A DNA stretch of 64,000 nucleotides from Gymnopus androsaceus JB14 (Eukaryota > Basidiomycota > Agaricomycetes > Agaricales > Omphalotaceae): the NCBI GenBank assembly GCA_009733575.1, contig ML769683.1, positions 1 to 64,000 on the forward strand, written 5' to 3'. Under the pieces are notes generated by a model. That model was not told the DNA's origin and did not search any database. It saw only the letters and a list, made by a program, of their open reading frames with translations. Both the position numbers and the translations under genes were made by a program. This document shows positions 10,517-21,900 of this stretch, in pieces; positions within the stretch are counted from its first letter, which is position 1, and each line of letters opens with the position of its first letter.

Positions 10517-11299
10517 TTGGAGTGGTTATACCTATCTGCCAGGATCTCGACGACAGGTTGTTTAAACTACAATGGAGGACGAAACAGCCTGGTCATGCAA
10601 ACAATCATCAAACGAACTTGGTACGGCGCAAAGCGTACCGTGTCTGCTCCAGCTTCCTCTTCCGTGGAACCCCCTCGCAAACTCGCATTGTATGTGCCAA
10701 TCTACAACGGCGGTCTCGCTTTAGTCTTTATCGGCAACGGTGTAAAAAATCTCGACCGTGAGTTCCTACTCACTTACCCAGTTGCCGACAGTCCTGCCCC
10801 CGAACCTGCTGGTGCTTCCCGCTATCTCCGTTTCGTCTTGGCCGCGACGCTCCCATTCCTCTACTGCGTCTCCCTTTTCTTCACACTCCAAATCATCCAA
10901 AATATTACCATGGCTTTGGGACCAATCACGCACTATCACGAAAATTCACGGTTTTATTCTGCTGTTCCTACTCCTGCGTCTGCAGATCAGCAGGAAGTTC
11001 TTCCACATATAACAATTCGGATGCATGTTTACCGCGAGAGTCTGGAGACCGTGTTGGCGCCTTCCATCTCGTCATTGAAGCGTGCTATGCAGACGTACGC
11101 TAGGCAGGGTGGGACCTCGTCGATCTTTGTGTGTGACGACGGATTGCGAACGAGTGGCATGACACGCGCTGATCAAGATGAGAGGATCAGGTATTATCGA
11201 AGTAGTGTTGCGTGGGTCGCTAGACCGAGGGATGGGTGTCCTGCCGGAGGTGTCGAAGAGCTGGGATTGGATGGGGATCCAGAGAAGGGAACACGGTAG
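10517..11299 (+). pseudogene. Captured glycosyltransferase family 2 N-terminal fragment
   Basis: The open frame has a hydrophobic helix (about residues 103-130, RFVLAATLPFLYCVSLFF) and then a block resembling fungal family 2 glycosyltransferases: PHITIRMHVYRESLETVLAP, QTYARQGGTSSIFVCDDGL and WVARP. The DDG motif fits the nucleotide-sugar site. The expected catalytic D, QxxRW region and C-terminal membrane helices are absent, and similarity is lost after WVARP at about 11220. It looks like a host gene 5' fragment picked up by the MULE (Pack-MULE behaviour). The start at 10517 is simply the first Met; a later one near 10595 is equally possible. A function is unlikely. Confidence 0.65.
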
Positions 11300-11543
11300 T
11301 CGTCCAGGGGTGTACGGTTCATATGGTACCACCCTACCTTTTACCCTTTACCATCTACTACCTGTGTACGTTTGATGTCATGCTATTTGAGTTGTTCAGA
11401 AAAATACAGAGCAATGGAAATTCAAAATATAGCTAAGCTGCTGCAGCGACAGACCACGCAAAACGCTTTACTACTCATGGTGCAAACCGCTTCACCCAAC
11501 AGCTATTTCTGCAACAGCAACAGCAACTAACCGTCCTTATCTG
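11300..11543. other. Intergenic spacer inside MULE
   Basis: 244 bp between the convergent glycosyltransferase fragment and the transposase 3' end. It includes short CAG-type runs (11436-11530). No gene is seen. Confidence 0.5.
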
Positions 11544-14500
11544 CTATAACGTCCCGTTGGAATTCATTCTTGACTGCTTTGCCTCTGGTGAAGGAGCTTG
11601 TAGAGTAGGACCCGATCGTTGACGCTTCGTTTTGCGAGGTAGGTCCTCAGACACGGTACGACGGAAGGTCCGTGTTGGTTTAGGAGGCGAAGGAGGAGCA
11701 GAAGGAGGAATAGCAGGGGGATTATGCATGAATGATAGTTCAGAGATGCGAGAGGCAAGAGAGTCGAGAACGTTTTGAAGATCAGAAAGTTCTGGGGATT
11801 TAGGCAAGGAAGAAGCCCCTAATAGGATGCTTTCGAGGCCATAGAGCCGAGGTAGTAGAGCTGAGGCCTCATTTGTGATTTTATGATGGATTTGAGTGTC
11901 TACAGCTGCTCGTTGTGCATCAAAAAATTCCCTGGGCAGCTAAGAACAGCAACATCAAGATAAATAAACACAAAAGAATAAAGATCTTACTTGGAAAGGC
12001 ATTTCAACATCAGGCTTCTCCAGATCACAACTAGACATGTCCGAATCGCTATCGGTTTCGGGCTGTTTTTCAGGAGCCTCGTCGTTATCAAGATCTCCTC
12101 CTAGGACAGTGTGATCCTGCCCAAGATCCTGAAGCGTACTCCAGTCAATCGAGCCCGAAGTTTGCATGGGGCAAGAAGATGGGAGCGATGGAGAAGCTAA
12201 ACCGGAGGACTGAGAAGACAACTCAGCTGGAGTAGTCCGTTGTTTGATTCCCTGAGCAATGGAAAGAGTAGGAGGATAGTACAACTGGGCATAGTAGCCT
12301 TGAGCAATCCAACCGTTCAGCACCATTCGAAACGCACGGAGATGCTTGCATGCACCCCCATGGTTGTAGAAATCGGGACAGGTACAGGAACCTTCCCCGT
12401 TGCGACAGAGTTTAAGCTGGTAGAGAGATCTATCCTGGCTCGAAGGAAGGCAGGAAGCGAGAAAGGTGTCAGGGCTGGAACCAAAGGTCACTTGTTGAAG
12501 TTTGTTAGCGCGTAGGAGTTCATGAGCATGAGTTTCACGCGTTGCATCAACAGGCCACCAGCAAACACTTCTGAGAGCTCGAGCACGCTCCTGGTCAGAT
12601 TGGCAAAGCTTCTGCTGTAGCTCAGAGAGGTTCTGACCTCCTGCAGCTGCATAAAACCGCCTATTTAACCATAGGTAGTGTTCATGAATTGATCGACGGC
12701 GGTTGTAGACTTGAGGGAGAATTTCGGTGATGAGAAGAAAGATGAGGATATCGAAACAAATTCGATGGCCCGAGTGGAGGTACTTTTCGATGTATTTCCG
12801 TTTAAGAATTGCATTGAACGACTCCAGGTGGTTAGTGGTTGGAATGATACCATCGACTGGAATTCCAATAGCAGCAGCAGCAGCTATACGTCCCCACTCT
12901 GACCAGCTCTGCCAGAGTGAGAGGCTCATCCAGTTTACCTCAATATACTTGAGATGTGTCAAGCCTGCTTGTGCTGGATGCTTTGCTTCTACGTCTTGAT
13001 GCTCTAACAAGCCCGTGAAGTAGGCACGCTGATGGGCAATAAGCTCAAGTGCATTTGCATGCTCGACAGTAGCGATGAGCCTTGAGGAAAGAAAAATAAG
13101 CTTCAAAACAGGGAAAAATAACGAAGGAGACCTACTGGACCTCAAATGAGTAGAGAGCATTGCGAACGTGATTTTTCCAGAAATCTGAGCCACCTTTAAA
13201 GTTGAGTAACTTCTTGCGGTAGTTGGTCCAGCATTGGCGAAGATGAAATTTGCAGAGAAGTAAGATAATGGATGGCCAGACACGAAGGAGTGCTCCGCGT
13301 TCCTTTGTATCAGTGTCGGTGATACAAGAACGAGGTTCAAAGGCACCAAACTTCTTCATCAGATGGTTCTTCCACGCAGAAAGCAGACGTGTAAGTATGT
13401 CGGTATTGTATGATGCGTGTGTTGCTTTTGCTCCAGTTGCAGCTGAGAATAAGAAGAGAGCAATGGGTAAACCTTTCCGATCTTCATCGATGGCCATGGC
13501 TATAAAGAGGAGAAGACGGGAGCTGCAGACACCAAAAGTGCCATCCAAAATCAACTGAGATTTATGAGCAAACTTGTGAGCAGCTTCGTCCATTTCTGGA
13601 GTTGCTAGACACAGTTCAAATCGATCACCAGCTTCAGCGCGTGCAGAGTAATGAAAAACTGCTTCTGCAATTTCCCGTTTGAATTCGCTACTTTCAGGGT
13701 TTAACCAATTATCAATGTTGTATTGAGGAAGCTCCGTTGCGTCAACACCTATGCCTCTCGCAGCTTTTTGGTAGAGGGCAGTATGGTCAGTTGGAAGGAA
13801 GATATACCAAATATTTGCTGTATCAGAGTCCCACGTATCCATTCCACGGTAAGAATGAGCTTGTATCATTTCGCGATTCTTCTGTTGGATAGATGTAATG
13901 CTAGATACGGATGTTAATTTAGAATAAAAGCAAGGAGTATATATTCTACCTGGCTCCGTTTCGAAGCTGTTCCAGTGCAACTTCATAGACATGTTCATGC
14001 AGAGGCACCGGAGGAAGACGTTCAAGAACGGCAGAGCTACAGGCTGTGTTGTGTTCTGTAATACCAGTGATTCGAGAGATAGAACCATTGGCCCCTTCGA
14101 ATACTTCTACATGCGCGAGACAGCCTGTGAAAGGGAACGGTACACGTCGTCTCCAGTCTTCCTCTTTACGATTTCGTCCTTTGGTCTGCTCCAGTAGTTG
14201 ACAAAAGTGTGAATCGTATCCGCATTTACTAGAAAAAAAAATGTAAGGTTTAAATGAGCCCCATGAAGTGAATTCTACCATTGGTATAAAGTGCGCCTGG
14301 TTCCCTTCTGAAGGCCCCAAGTGGTAGACGTTCTGATACTCCAGCGACTTTCAAGTTGTGATCGCGAAGGTTTGTCGAGGCCCAACTCAAGGAGTTTTGC
14401 AGATGCTTGTTCCTGGTCTAGCCCGCTGTTTGAATATTCCCATCTGCTGCTAGAAGAGGACCCGTATATTGAATCGATAACGCCTCGTTGGTCTGCAGTA

Positions 14501-15197
14501 ATGCATAGACTTTGTATCTTAACCTGTGGAAGTATTCAGTTTCATGTTCCTCCACGATTGTATCGCCGTAACCTGTGTTTGATGCTTGTGGACTAGAGCT
14601 GGCAAAGATGCTGCAGCCTTGACCCACCCAGATCCTCCGATTTCAGGAATAAACTAGAAGGTGAGGTTTAAATTAGTAAATACAGCAGACTATCCACTTG
14701 CCTGTAGATTCGAGCTTGAGTTTGGATGAAAAAAATAATCTTTTGGAACCTTTTCCAATTATAATCAACATTGTAGAAACGCGTCGAATAAGTAGAAGCC
14801 AACCTTCGGAGCCACTGGGTCGTATATTAGCCCTCCTGAGGTTGCTGTCATCGGAGCCGCAACTTTTGTTTGATATTCATGCTTCCGCAGAACGTAAGAT
14901 ACATATTCTGAAATACAAAATCATTATAAGCTTACACTACTGGAGACTTGAGGTTGTTCGTTGGTATTCTATGAAAACGTATCAAATTGCGTGTCAATAA
15001 GAGCAGGAAACGTTTGAAAATACCTGTTTTGGCTTCCTTTTCCTGATAGGTCCTATAAGCGGCGGCAGTTTATTTGAGAGGCTTATCCAGCTTTCTCCAG
15101 GACCAGGGGCCAACGGAGGTGAATTCATAGTCAAGTTGGAGTTCTTCAGAACGCTTCGCTGCTCTGCAACAACGCAGATCTCATTTGTGAAGCTCAA
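11544..15197 (-). CDS. MULE transposase with SWIM zinc finger
   Basis: Multi-exon minus-strand gene. Clear introns lie near 13081-13134 and 11941-11990, with others upstream of 13940. The catalytic core shows LILDGTFGVCSSRL (first Asp near 13545), a second acidic block CITDTDTKERG followed by LCKFHLRQCW (about 13220-13320), and NHLESFNAILKRKY (Glu at 12822-12824), which fits the DDE triad of MULE transposases. A SWIM finger, CTCPDFYNHGGACKH, lies at about 12345-12390. A Pro-rich, basic tail ends at 11544. The 5' end is less certain: exons between 14250 and 15197 include a GC donor candidate and two competing frames, so the first exons may be decayed. It would bind the element TIRs and cut and paste the element. 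Confidence 0.85.
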
Positions 15198-15738
15198 TGC
15201 AATCTAATCGCTGTCTCGAACGGCACAAACCAGTTCGTTCAAACACTACATGTTGGACCAACTCGGAAAAGGATACAAGACTCACTTCGTCATAGAAAAA
15301 CTGAACCGGAGCTCCATAAGAAGAGCATTGTCGGGACATCGGTGCATTTTGCAAGGACAGGCTTCTCTTTGTTCACACCTCACGCATATATCAAATTAAA
15401 TGACAGCGAAGCCAGTGTATAGGGAGTGCTACAAAATGCAACAATAGCTAAAGGCAGCAATGCTTAACCTGAACAGCTGGTGGTGTTGGATAATCCCTAG
15501 TACATACTGACTAGATCCTCATGATTGCGCAGGGATATGCTCGACGCGCTAGGTTGGGACCAGTAGTAGAAGTCTTCCGAGTTTTTTGATGGTTACTTGA
15601 CAGATTTGCGAAGATCTTCGGTTTACGAGCCGGATCCAAGTCTTTTCCGATGGTTTCGCATTAGGCACGCATTGAAAGAAGCAAGGGCGGGATGCGTGCA
15701 AGCACCTACCGAAGAAGGAAACGGCGCGATCGCACGAG
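15198..15738. other. Right subterminal region of MULE, no gene
   Basis: 541 bp between the transposase 5' end and the right TIR. One short plus-strand frame (15597-15833) runs into the TIR and has no motif. It probably contains the transposase promoter. Confidence 0.5.
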
Positions 15739-15806
15739 AAAAGCGCTCAAAAAGCGCTCCCTTATTACTAAGCTACTTACAAATCTTGGCGCGGACACGA
15801 CGTCCC
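15739..15806 (-). repeat. Right TIR of the MULE
   Basis: Partner of 6454-6519; the element ends at 15806, followed by the second aaaagacag. Confidence 0.92.
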
Positions 15807-16790
15807 AAAAGACAGTCCGAGAAGTGGATTTAGATGATGTGAAGTACGATTTCACTCATGAGATAGTATGATACTATATACCGAAAGATGGTCACAATAA
15901 GGATGATTCAACTGAAAAAAAATTAGCGTCAGTAAAGACGATCACCGTCACATGGTGGAAGAACAAAAGACAGTCTGAGAAGTGGATTTGGACGACATGA
16001 AGTACGGTTTCACTCATGAGATGGTATGATACCGTATACCGAGAGACAGTCGCAATAAGGAAATAAGGATCGATGTAACTGAAAAAAAAAGTAGTGTCAG
16101 TAAAGCTTCAAACCAGAAAATGTTTCATGAGCGTACCAATGCAAGAGGATGCATATTGGATGATTTCGAGCAGCTGAGTACAGCCTGCAAGAACATTCAA
16201 CGAATCCACTTGAACGGGAAGCTGCATTTTCCAAACTGTGCAAGTGAGACTTGAAAAAGATGCTTGAGTATATGAGATGATTTTTGCACTTGGGTTTGGC
16301 TCGCTGCATTGCGATGCAATCTATGTATAAGATAACATTAAGTTCAACACCTAACCAACTTTGTTGTAGACACTTACTGAGCAATATAGACAGCAGAAAG
16401 CGCTTCAGCTGGGCAATCATTCTATCGCTGGAAAGGCGGCTGAGGACAGCCTGCAAGTTGAGTCAAAGATGAGCTTGGGATGGGGCTGAGTATAGCCTAA
16501 ATGAGATTGGAGTCGATACTCAATTGTAAGATGGTATTTGAAGCAAATGTGAGGAATATCTGAAGGCATCCTGGACATAACAAGGAGAAAGCAGCCTGTT
16601 GATAAAGGCTAAATACAGCCTGCAAGTTTCGAAACAAAAGGAATTTGGCTGAGTACAGCCTGAAATTGGTGCCAATAGCAAAGACACTGCAGTATGAATT
16701 CCACTGAGAGGCTGTCGTTTGTTGAAAAATTACTAGCGGCTAAATACAGCCTGCATGTCAGGTTAAAAAAGAAAAGACTTGTAATTTGGC
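15807..16790 (+). repeat. Hairpin-motif array continuing from 6453
   Basis: Motif copies at 16172-16185, 16438-16451, 16484-16497, 16607-16620, 16647-16660 and 16738-16751, interleaved with a 100-bp repeat (deer-style phrase gacagtccgagaagtgg, at 15812 and 15970) and with a 45-bp shred of clathrin coding sequence at about 16562-16607. Together with 6238-6453 it parallels 46193-47030, so both are copies of one duplicated block. No gene. Confidence 0.8.
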
Positions 16791-17064
16791 CACCTAGCAC
16801 ACGGGCTTTCACCCGGGAAGTCATTTTGATCTCGCCCAACCAAATTGTAGTAAGTCAATTTCTTTTTGCATATGTATCAGAATCAGTTCGCACACTAAGA
16901 TTTCTCTTCGGCAGTTGCTCTTGAGTGATTGCATTATAACCTGGAGAGCTTGGGTCATATGGCCTGGCCAAAGATATGTACATTAGCCGTAACTAAGGCT
17001 AACGGAACGTTCTCAAATATACCGTAGCTATGTACCGTAATTACGTCCGTATTTAGATATCCGA

Positions 17065-17081
17065 GCTGCTATAAAAGCAGC
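17065..17081 (+). promoter_or_regulatory. TATA box inside a hairpin
   Basis: TATAAAA forms the loop side of gctgct...agcagc. It is a likely LTR promoter upstream of gypsy gag. Confidence 0.45.
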
Positions 17082-17286
17082 GGGAACTGGGCTCTCTGAC
17101 CCCAGTTCTACTATTTTTGCTTATTTACCGTCTCGCTACATATCTCATCTTTCTCGTTAAATTCCGTTTACTTACACGTAGAGCGTCCTCGACGCTCCGT
17201 AACTACGCTTTGACGTCGATCAATATAACTCATTGATCCATTAAATCCGATCTTGATTGCGTCCCGCAATCAACGTGCCTAATTAC

Positions 17287-18026
17287 GGATAAAACTATTG
17301 AGAAACCCCGTTTTCGCCAGGAACCCTAGGTTTCTCGCGAAACCCTATGCAAATGTCATTGTAGGGTTTCTGTTGATTTGGCCGCTGCCTGGCCGGACGC
17401 TCCATTTTCATGGGCGCTTCCTGGGCGCTTTGACACTTTTGCTAAGAAGCACTTTACCTTTCCTCATCATTGGGTCAGCGCTGGCCATAGACTCTATCGT
17501 GCTTACCACCTCACCATTGTAATAAATTCACTTTATTTTATTTATCACCATGTTTTCGGCTCAGAGAGCTCTCACTGTTCACCATCTTAGATGCCGATTC
17601 TCAGCGAATTTTGAAGTAGGAGGTCTTAAAGGCAGATATAAAGTAAGAACCATTCAAAGGTCATCTTGACCTGTTCTTTTTTCCCTTCATGGCTAATAAA
17701 TCAGAGACATTGCATCTCAAACTTGCCGATACGCGTCAAGTTCCAATGTAACAACACTCTGAAATATTCCGGTGATGAGAGGGATAGACTCATTATCGTG
17801 TACCAAGCGTCAACCAAGCGTAGTCCCTATTTCATCTGTTATTTGGGCAAGATAAGGAATAATTGGCCATGAGTCATGTCTACACGGTACGCGACGCGCG
17901 TTGGCCCAGACCGGAAAATGTAGGGGTCGGGATTAGCTAATCCGGCCCAAGGCCGTGGCATACACGGGTTCCCCCATAGTCATCGGGGGTTTCTGCAAAA
18001 ATCAGGGTTTCTCAATAGTTTTATCC
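17287..18026. mobile_element. 740-bp non-autonomous MULE-type element
   Basis: Terminal repeats are perfect over 22 bp, starting GGATAAAACTATTGAG, with weaker similarity inward. It is flanked by a perfect 9-bp duplication, cctaattac (17278-17286 and 18027-18035). A short frame (17298-17522) overlaps the left TIR and has no recognisable domain. Element size, TIRs and TSD fit a MULE-derived MITE. Confidence 0.85.
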
Positions 18027-18051
18027 CCTAATTACTAATTTTCGTAACACT

Positions 18052-18415
18052 AATCTAACTCGGTTTACACCGTTAGATTTGGACGACGTATCAACAACTC
18101 CTTTGCTTATAGCTATCATCGACGTTGCTCTCAAGCAACCTACAGACGACTCGTCATTCTCAGCACGACTAGTAGACTACTAATCGTCTCGTCGCTAACC
18201 GTTAGTACATCGCATAATTACGGCAATACGTAATTTACGTATCCAACGACATCAACTAATCTAAACCGGCCAATACCGTTCAATTTAGACGTCGTTTCGA
18301 CGAATCCTTTGCTTGCAGATACCATCTACGTTGCTCTCGAGCAACCTACAGAAGACTCATCGTCTTCAGCACGGTTAGTAGACGACTAACCGTCTCGTCG
18401 TTAACCTTTAATGTC
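18052..18415 (+). repeat. Two diverged tandem copies, period about 206 bp
   Basis: Units start at about 18051 and 18257 and share blocks such as cctttgctt, cgttgctctc and gcaacctacag. Stems are preserved in both while bases change. Confidence 0.65.
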
Positions 18416-18960
18416 ACTAATATACACCAATCCGGCCTTGTGTATACGGCCCACTAAGAACGTCGTCCCAACGTTCCTTTTTGTCCATATTAATCTTTCG
18501 ACTGTCCATAACTTCCCAGTTACGCATACACGCGATACGCACTCGTTCTCACATTTATTAAGAATCACCACCGGTAATTCCTCCTGTTTACATCGACAGC
18601 GTGCATAAGCGCATATAAGCTGTCCTATAGCGTTCGACACCTCGGCACGTGACCGAAACTCGACGATTTGCTCCGTTAACACTACTCGTACACCGTACAA
18701 CCGCATATAGGTGCATATACTCACTATTATTGTATCAATTGCAATAGTAGCTGTTTATTATCTAATCCCCGAGCCCTATATAAGCTCAACAGGTTACCAT
18801 TCGAGGTCTGCACACAACGGTACACTCTCAACATTGTCTATTAACTGAACAGGCAATCTAATACATTCTATCAATCACTATAAGTACTACTTATAGTAAC
18901 TAGTATTCTAAACTAGCACGGTTCTAACATAATAGTAGAACTTCGTACTGTCCAGACCTA

Positions 18961-21900
18961 ATGGCAACCACTACTGAAACCAAGGCCTCACGAACAAACA
19001 CTAATAATATTAACAATATCAATACACCCTCGTCTGCTCATCATGTACATTGCCCTGATGGTTCGTGGCAATGGAGTATGAGTGAGGCTGACATGCCAAC
19101 CCAAACTAATATATCTCCCACTACGGCAAATGACCAAACCGTGGGAGGAAACTCTACTAACAGGAATGTTGAGCAGACTCCAGCCCAAGGGTTGCCCACA
19201 CCTCCTAATACTCAACCACGAGTAGTGGCTGATAATGGACAACAGTTTAATACACCACAAGTTCCAGAACTACCAAATCCACACACACATTAGCAAATGA
19301 ATTGCAACAAGCTAATAATAATCAACTACCTGAATTTAGTGGACCAATAAATTCATGGACAGACTCAATACGGAGAGACGCTGGATGACCAAATTGTTCT
19401 GCATCATGGACTAACACTCCCAGTAATAGAGGTAGGTCGTGTAGGCGGAATAATGTCCAAAATGGACATTTGGGGTCCCGACGGTCAAGCCATGACAGTA
19501 CCTATTCAGTACAGTCAATGCCTGCTCATACTCAAGGATTATCAAGCCGGGTGCATTTCAATCCAAATTCCCCTGATGTAAACCGTCCTGCATCTAGCAT
19601 GGGTATTGAATCAACCCCTCATCCACGAAATAATCACATCCTTAATAGCATCCAAAATATTGTAAATGACAGAACTCATAATATGGCAGATGTATCTGAA
19701 CAAAATGCTGCTTCCCGAGCGCAATGGAATGTCTATAGAGAACAGCAAAATCGACAAGCTGTAAATGCCATGGCAGAATGGGCAATGATTTTTGTTGAAT
19801 CTATGGGATTGAATACCACATACCCCAGTAGTAAGGGGTCTGGATAGACTAAATTTTAACAATATGCCTGCATACCTTGTACAAAGGTTGCAAGATCCCA
19901 ATTTATTGCAGGAATTTGATGCTCTCAGACAGGCAGTAAATCAGGATGGAGTATATGCACTCTATCCTGATGCTGATTTAAATCCAGGCAATGTTAGCAC
20001 AGCTGAACAGATGAGGTTAGGATTACCATACAGACAATATCGACTAATACAAGAGCCCCCAAGCAGTGGTTCCTCCCATAGATCTGATGAGAACCATAAT
20101 TCATTAATTGACCAGGCACCTGATCAAGCAAGGGAAACTATAGACCAATTAAGTATTCAGGAGCAAAGAACAATTCTAGAAGGGCTGCTTAGAGAAGAAT
20201 TGCAATCTACACAAAATAGCCCCATGGGGTCTATTCGGAGGCAATCAGTGGTTGAATCCATTCAAAGTTCAGGATCCAACCCATTTTTGGGGAATAATAC
20301 ACCCTCCAACAACGAGTGGAACAAGGGAGGAGTACAATTCCTTCAGAACCTGATTTGCGAACACACATGAATCAACCTAGAGATTTACCTCCAATAGATT
20401 TAGCTTCTTTAACAGATGCTGATATCAATTACATTACAGCAACAAATGCATATGATCCCACTCTTCAACCTCAAATTCTTGCAGAATATAACCGCCGGCA
20501 GTTAGGAGATCATTACAATCGGGATACATTATCAGCTACAACACTAGGAATGACACTCCTAGGCCATCACCTCACACACAGGTAGTACTGTTGGATTTGA
20601 TTTTGCCGAGTGCCGTTGCTCGCCACGGCTTCTGATTGGAAATTGATATTTTACCATATATATTCCCCTGTAGTGGTTAGATCCCCATTCGTTTGCCTTC
20701 CGACTCCCACTACGAGGCTCAAACGGAATATATCGTTTGACTCCCCCTTTTCTCGAGTGACGCCGTACCTGTGTATCCCAACACAAACGGATCCTGGCTA
20801 GTCTAGCGAGCCAGTAAATAGCGCTACGAGGATCTTTGGGTTGAGCCCCTATCCTCACCGTTGTCACTCGAGACATTGTCCGTTCTCTCGACTCTATTCA
20901 AGTCGCCTGGCGAGGCGCAACCGATGATATTCTGCCCCCCCCTTAATGTGTTTGCTACCACTCAATGAATCCCGATTCTCTTTCCCAGCATCGATGATTG
21001 CTGTAGATGATGCCGAGTCACGACGACGGCTCAGAAGAACCCCTGTTGATTTGTGCAGCTACGACGAATGCTGTGCACACCGTTATTGTGCCGATGAAGA
21101 AGAACTTGAAGACCTTGCAGCCGCCGTCTATGATGAACGACGATGTCCTGTTTCCGAAACCGAAGATGATCCCCCACCGACTACGATGAACGCTGACCTG
21201 TTTGTTCCCATTCCCGCCGAAGATTTTCCTCCCCGCTTTTCACTTTCCGAGGGTGCATTGAGCTTGAGAGGCTCACACGGCACTCGCGAGGGTGTGTTGG
21301 ATTTGATTTTGCCGAGTGCCGTTGCTCGCCACAGCTTCCGATTGGAAATTGATATTTTACCATATATATTCCCCTGTAGTGGTTAGATCCCCATCCGTTT
21401 GCCTCCCGACTCCCACTACGAGGCTCAAACGGAATATATCGTTTGACTCCCCCTTTTCTCAAGTGACACCGTACCTGTGTATCCCAACAAGTACCTCAAT
21501 TTGTTCCTGTGACGGGACCAAATTCACGACAACCAGGAGCCATGCTCCAACGAGCAAGAGAGCAAAGGCCATTTCTCCGCCCACAGGGACCCAGAGCACA
21601 ATTACCCCGCACAAGCAATCTTTCTGAGATTGTGGAAGTAACTGAGGAGGAGAGTAGAAGGGAAACAGAATTAAACTCAATCTCCCCTCATCCAGAACAT
21701 GAGAAAGAGAGAACGGAATTACCATTGAATTCCAATCAGTCACAAGTGCCATATGGGGCATTTAATATTTCCCCTCAGAACAATAGCACTCTAGCCTCCA
21801 GACAAAACTCCAATTTGATCAGAGATGTACCTCCACATATCTCAAATAACAACATTTCGGACAACTCTATAAATAATATTAGGCACAATAACATGGAAAC

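Larger units (their letters stand above)
6454..15806. mobile_element. Complete MULE transposon with cargo genes
   Basis: Flanked by a perfect 9-bp duplication, aaaagacag (6445-6453 and 15807-15815), the length typical of Mutator-like elements. The paralogous uninterrupted site is seen at 46396-46404 and 46944-46952. Terminal inverted repeats are nearly identical over 58 bp (6462-6519 and 15739-15796, one mismatch), with weaker similarity in the last 8-10 bp. Inside are a MULE transposase with SWIM finger, a TET/JBP-like dioxygenase, a small UIM/zinc protein and a glycosyltransferase fragment. The long open exons suggest a fairly recent insertion. Confidence 0.92.
16977..18960 (+). other. Hairpin-rich LTR/leader region of a gypsy element
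   Basis: Non-coding sequence upstream of the gag remnant at 18961. Two TATA-like boxes occur, TATAAAA at 17070-17076 and CTATATAAG near 18776. Many short perfect inverted repeats are present, for example 17065-17081, 17255-17271, 18330-18345, 18458-18476 and 18877-18897. The exact LTR borders cannot be fixed because no second LTR is in the window. It is interrupted by a 740-bp MULE-type element. Confidence 0.55.
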
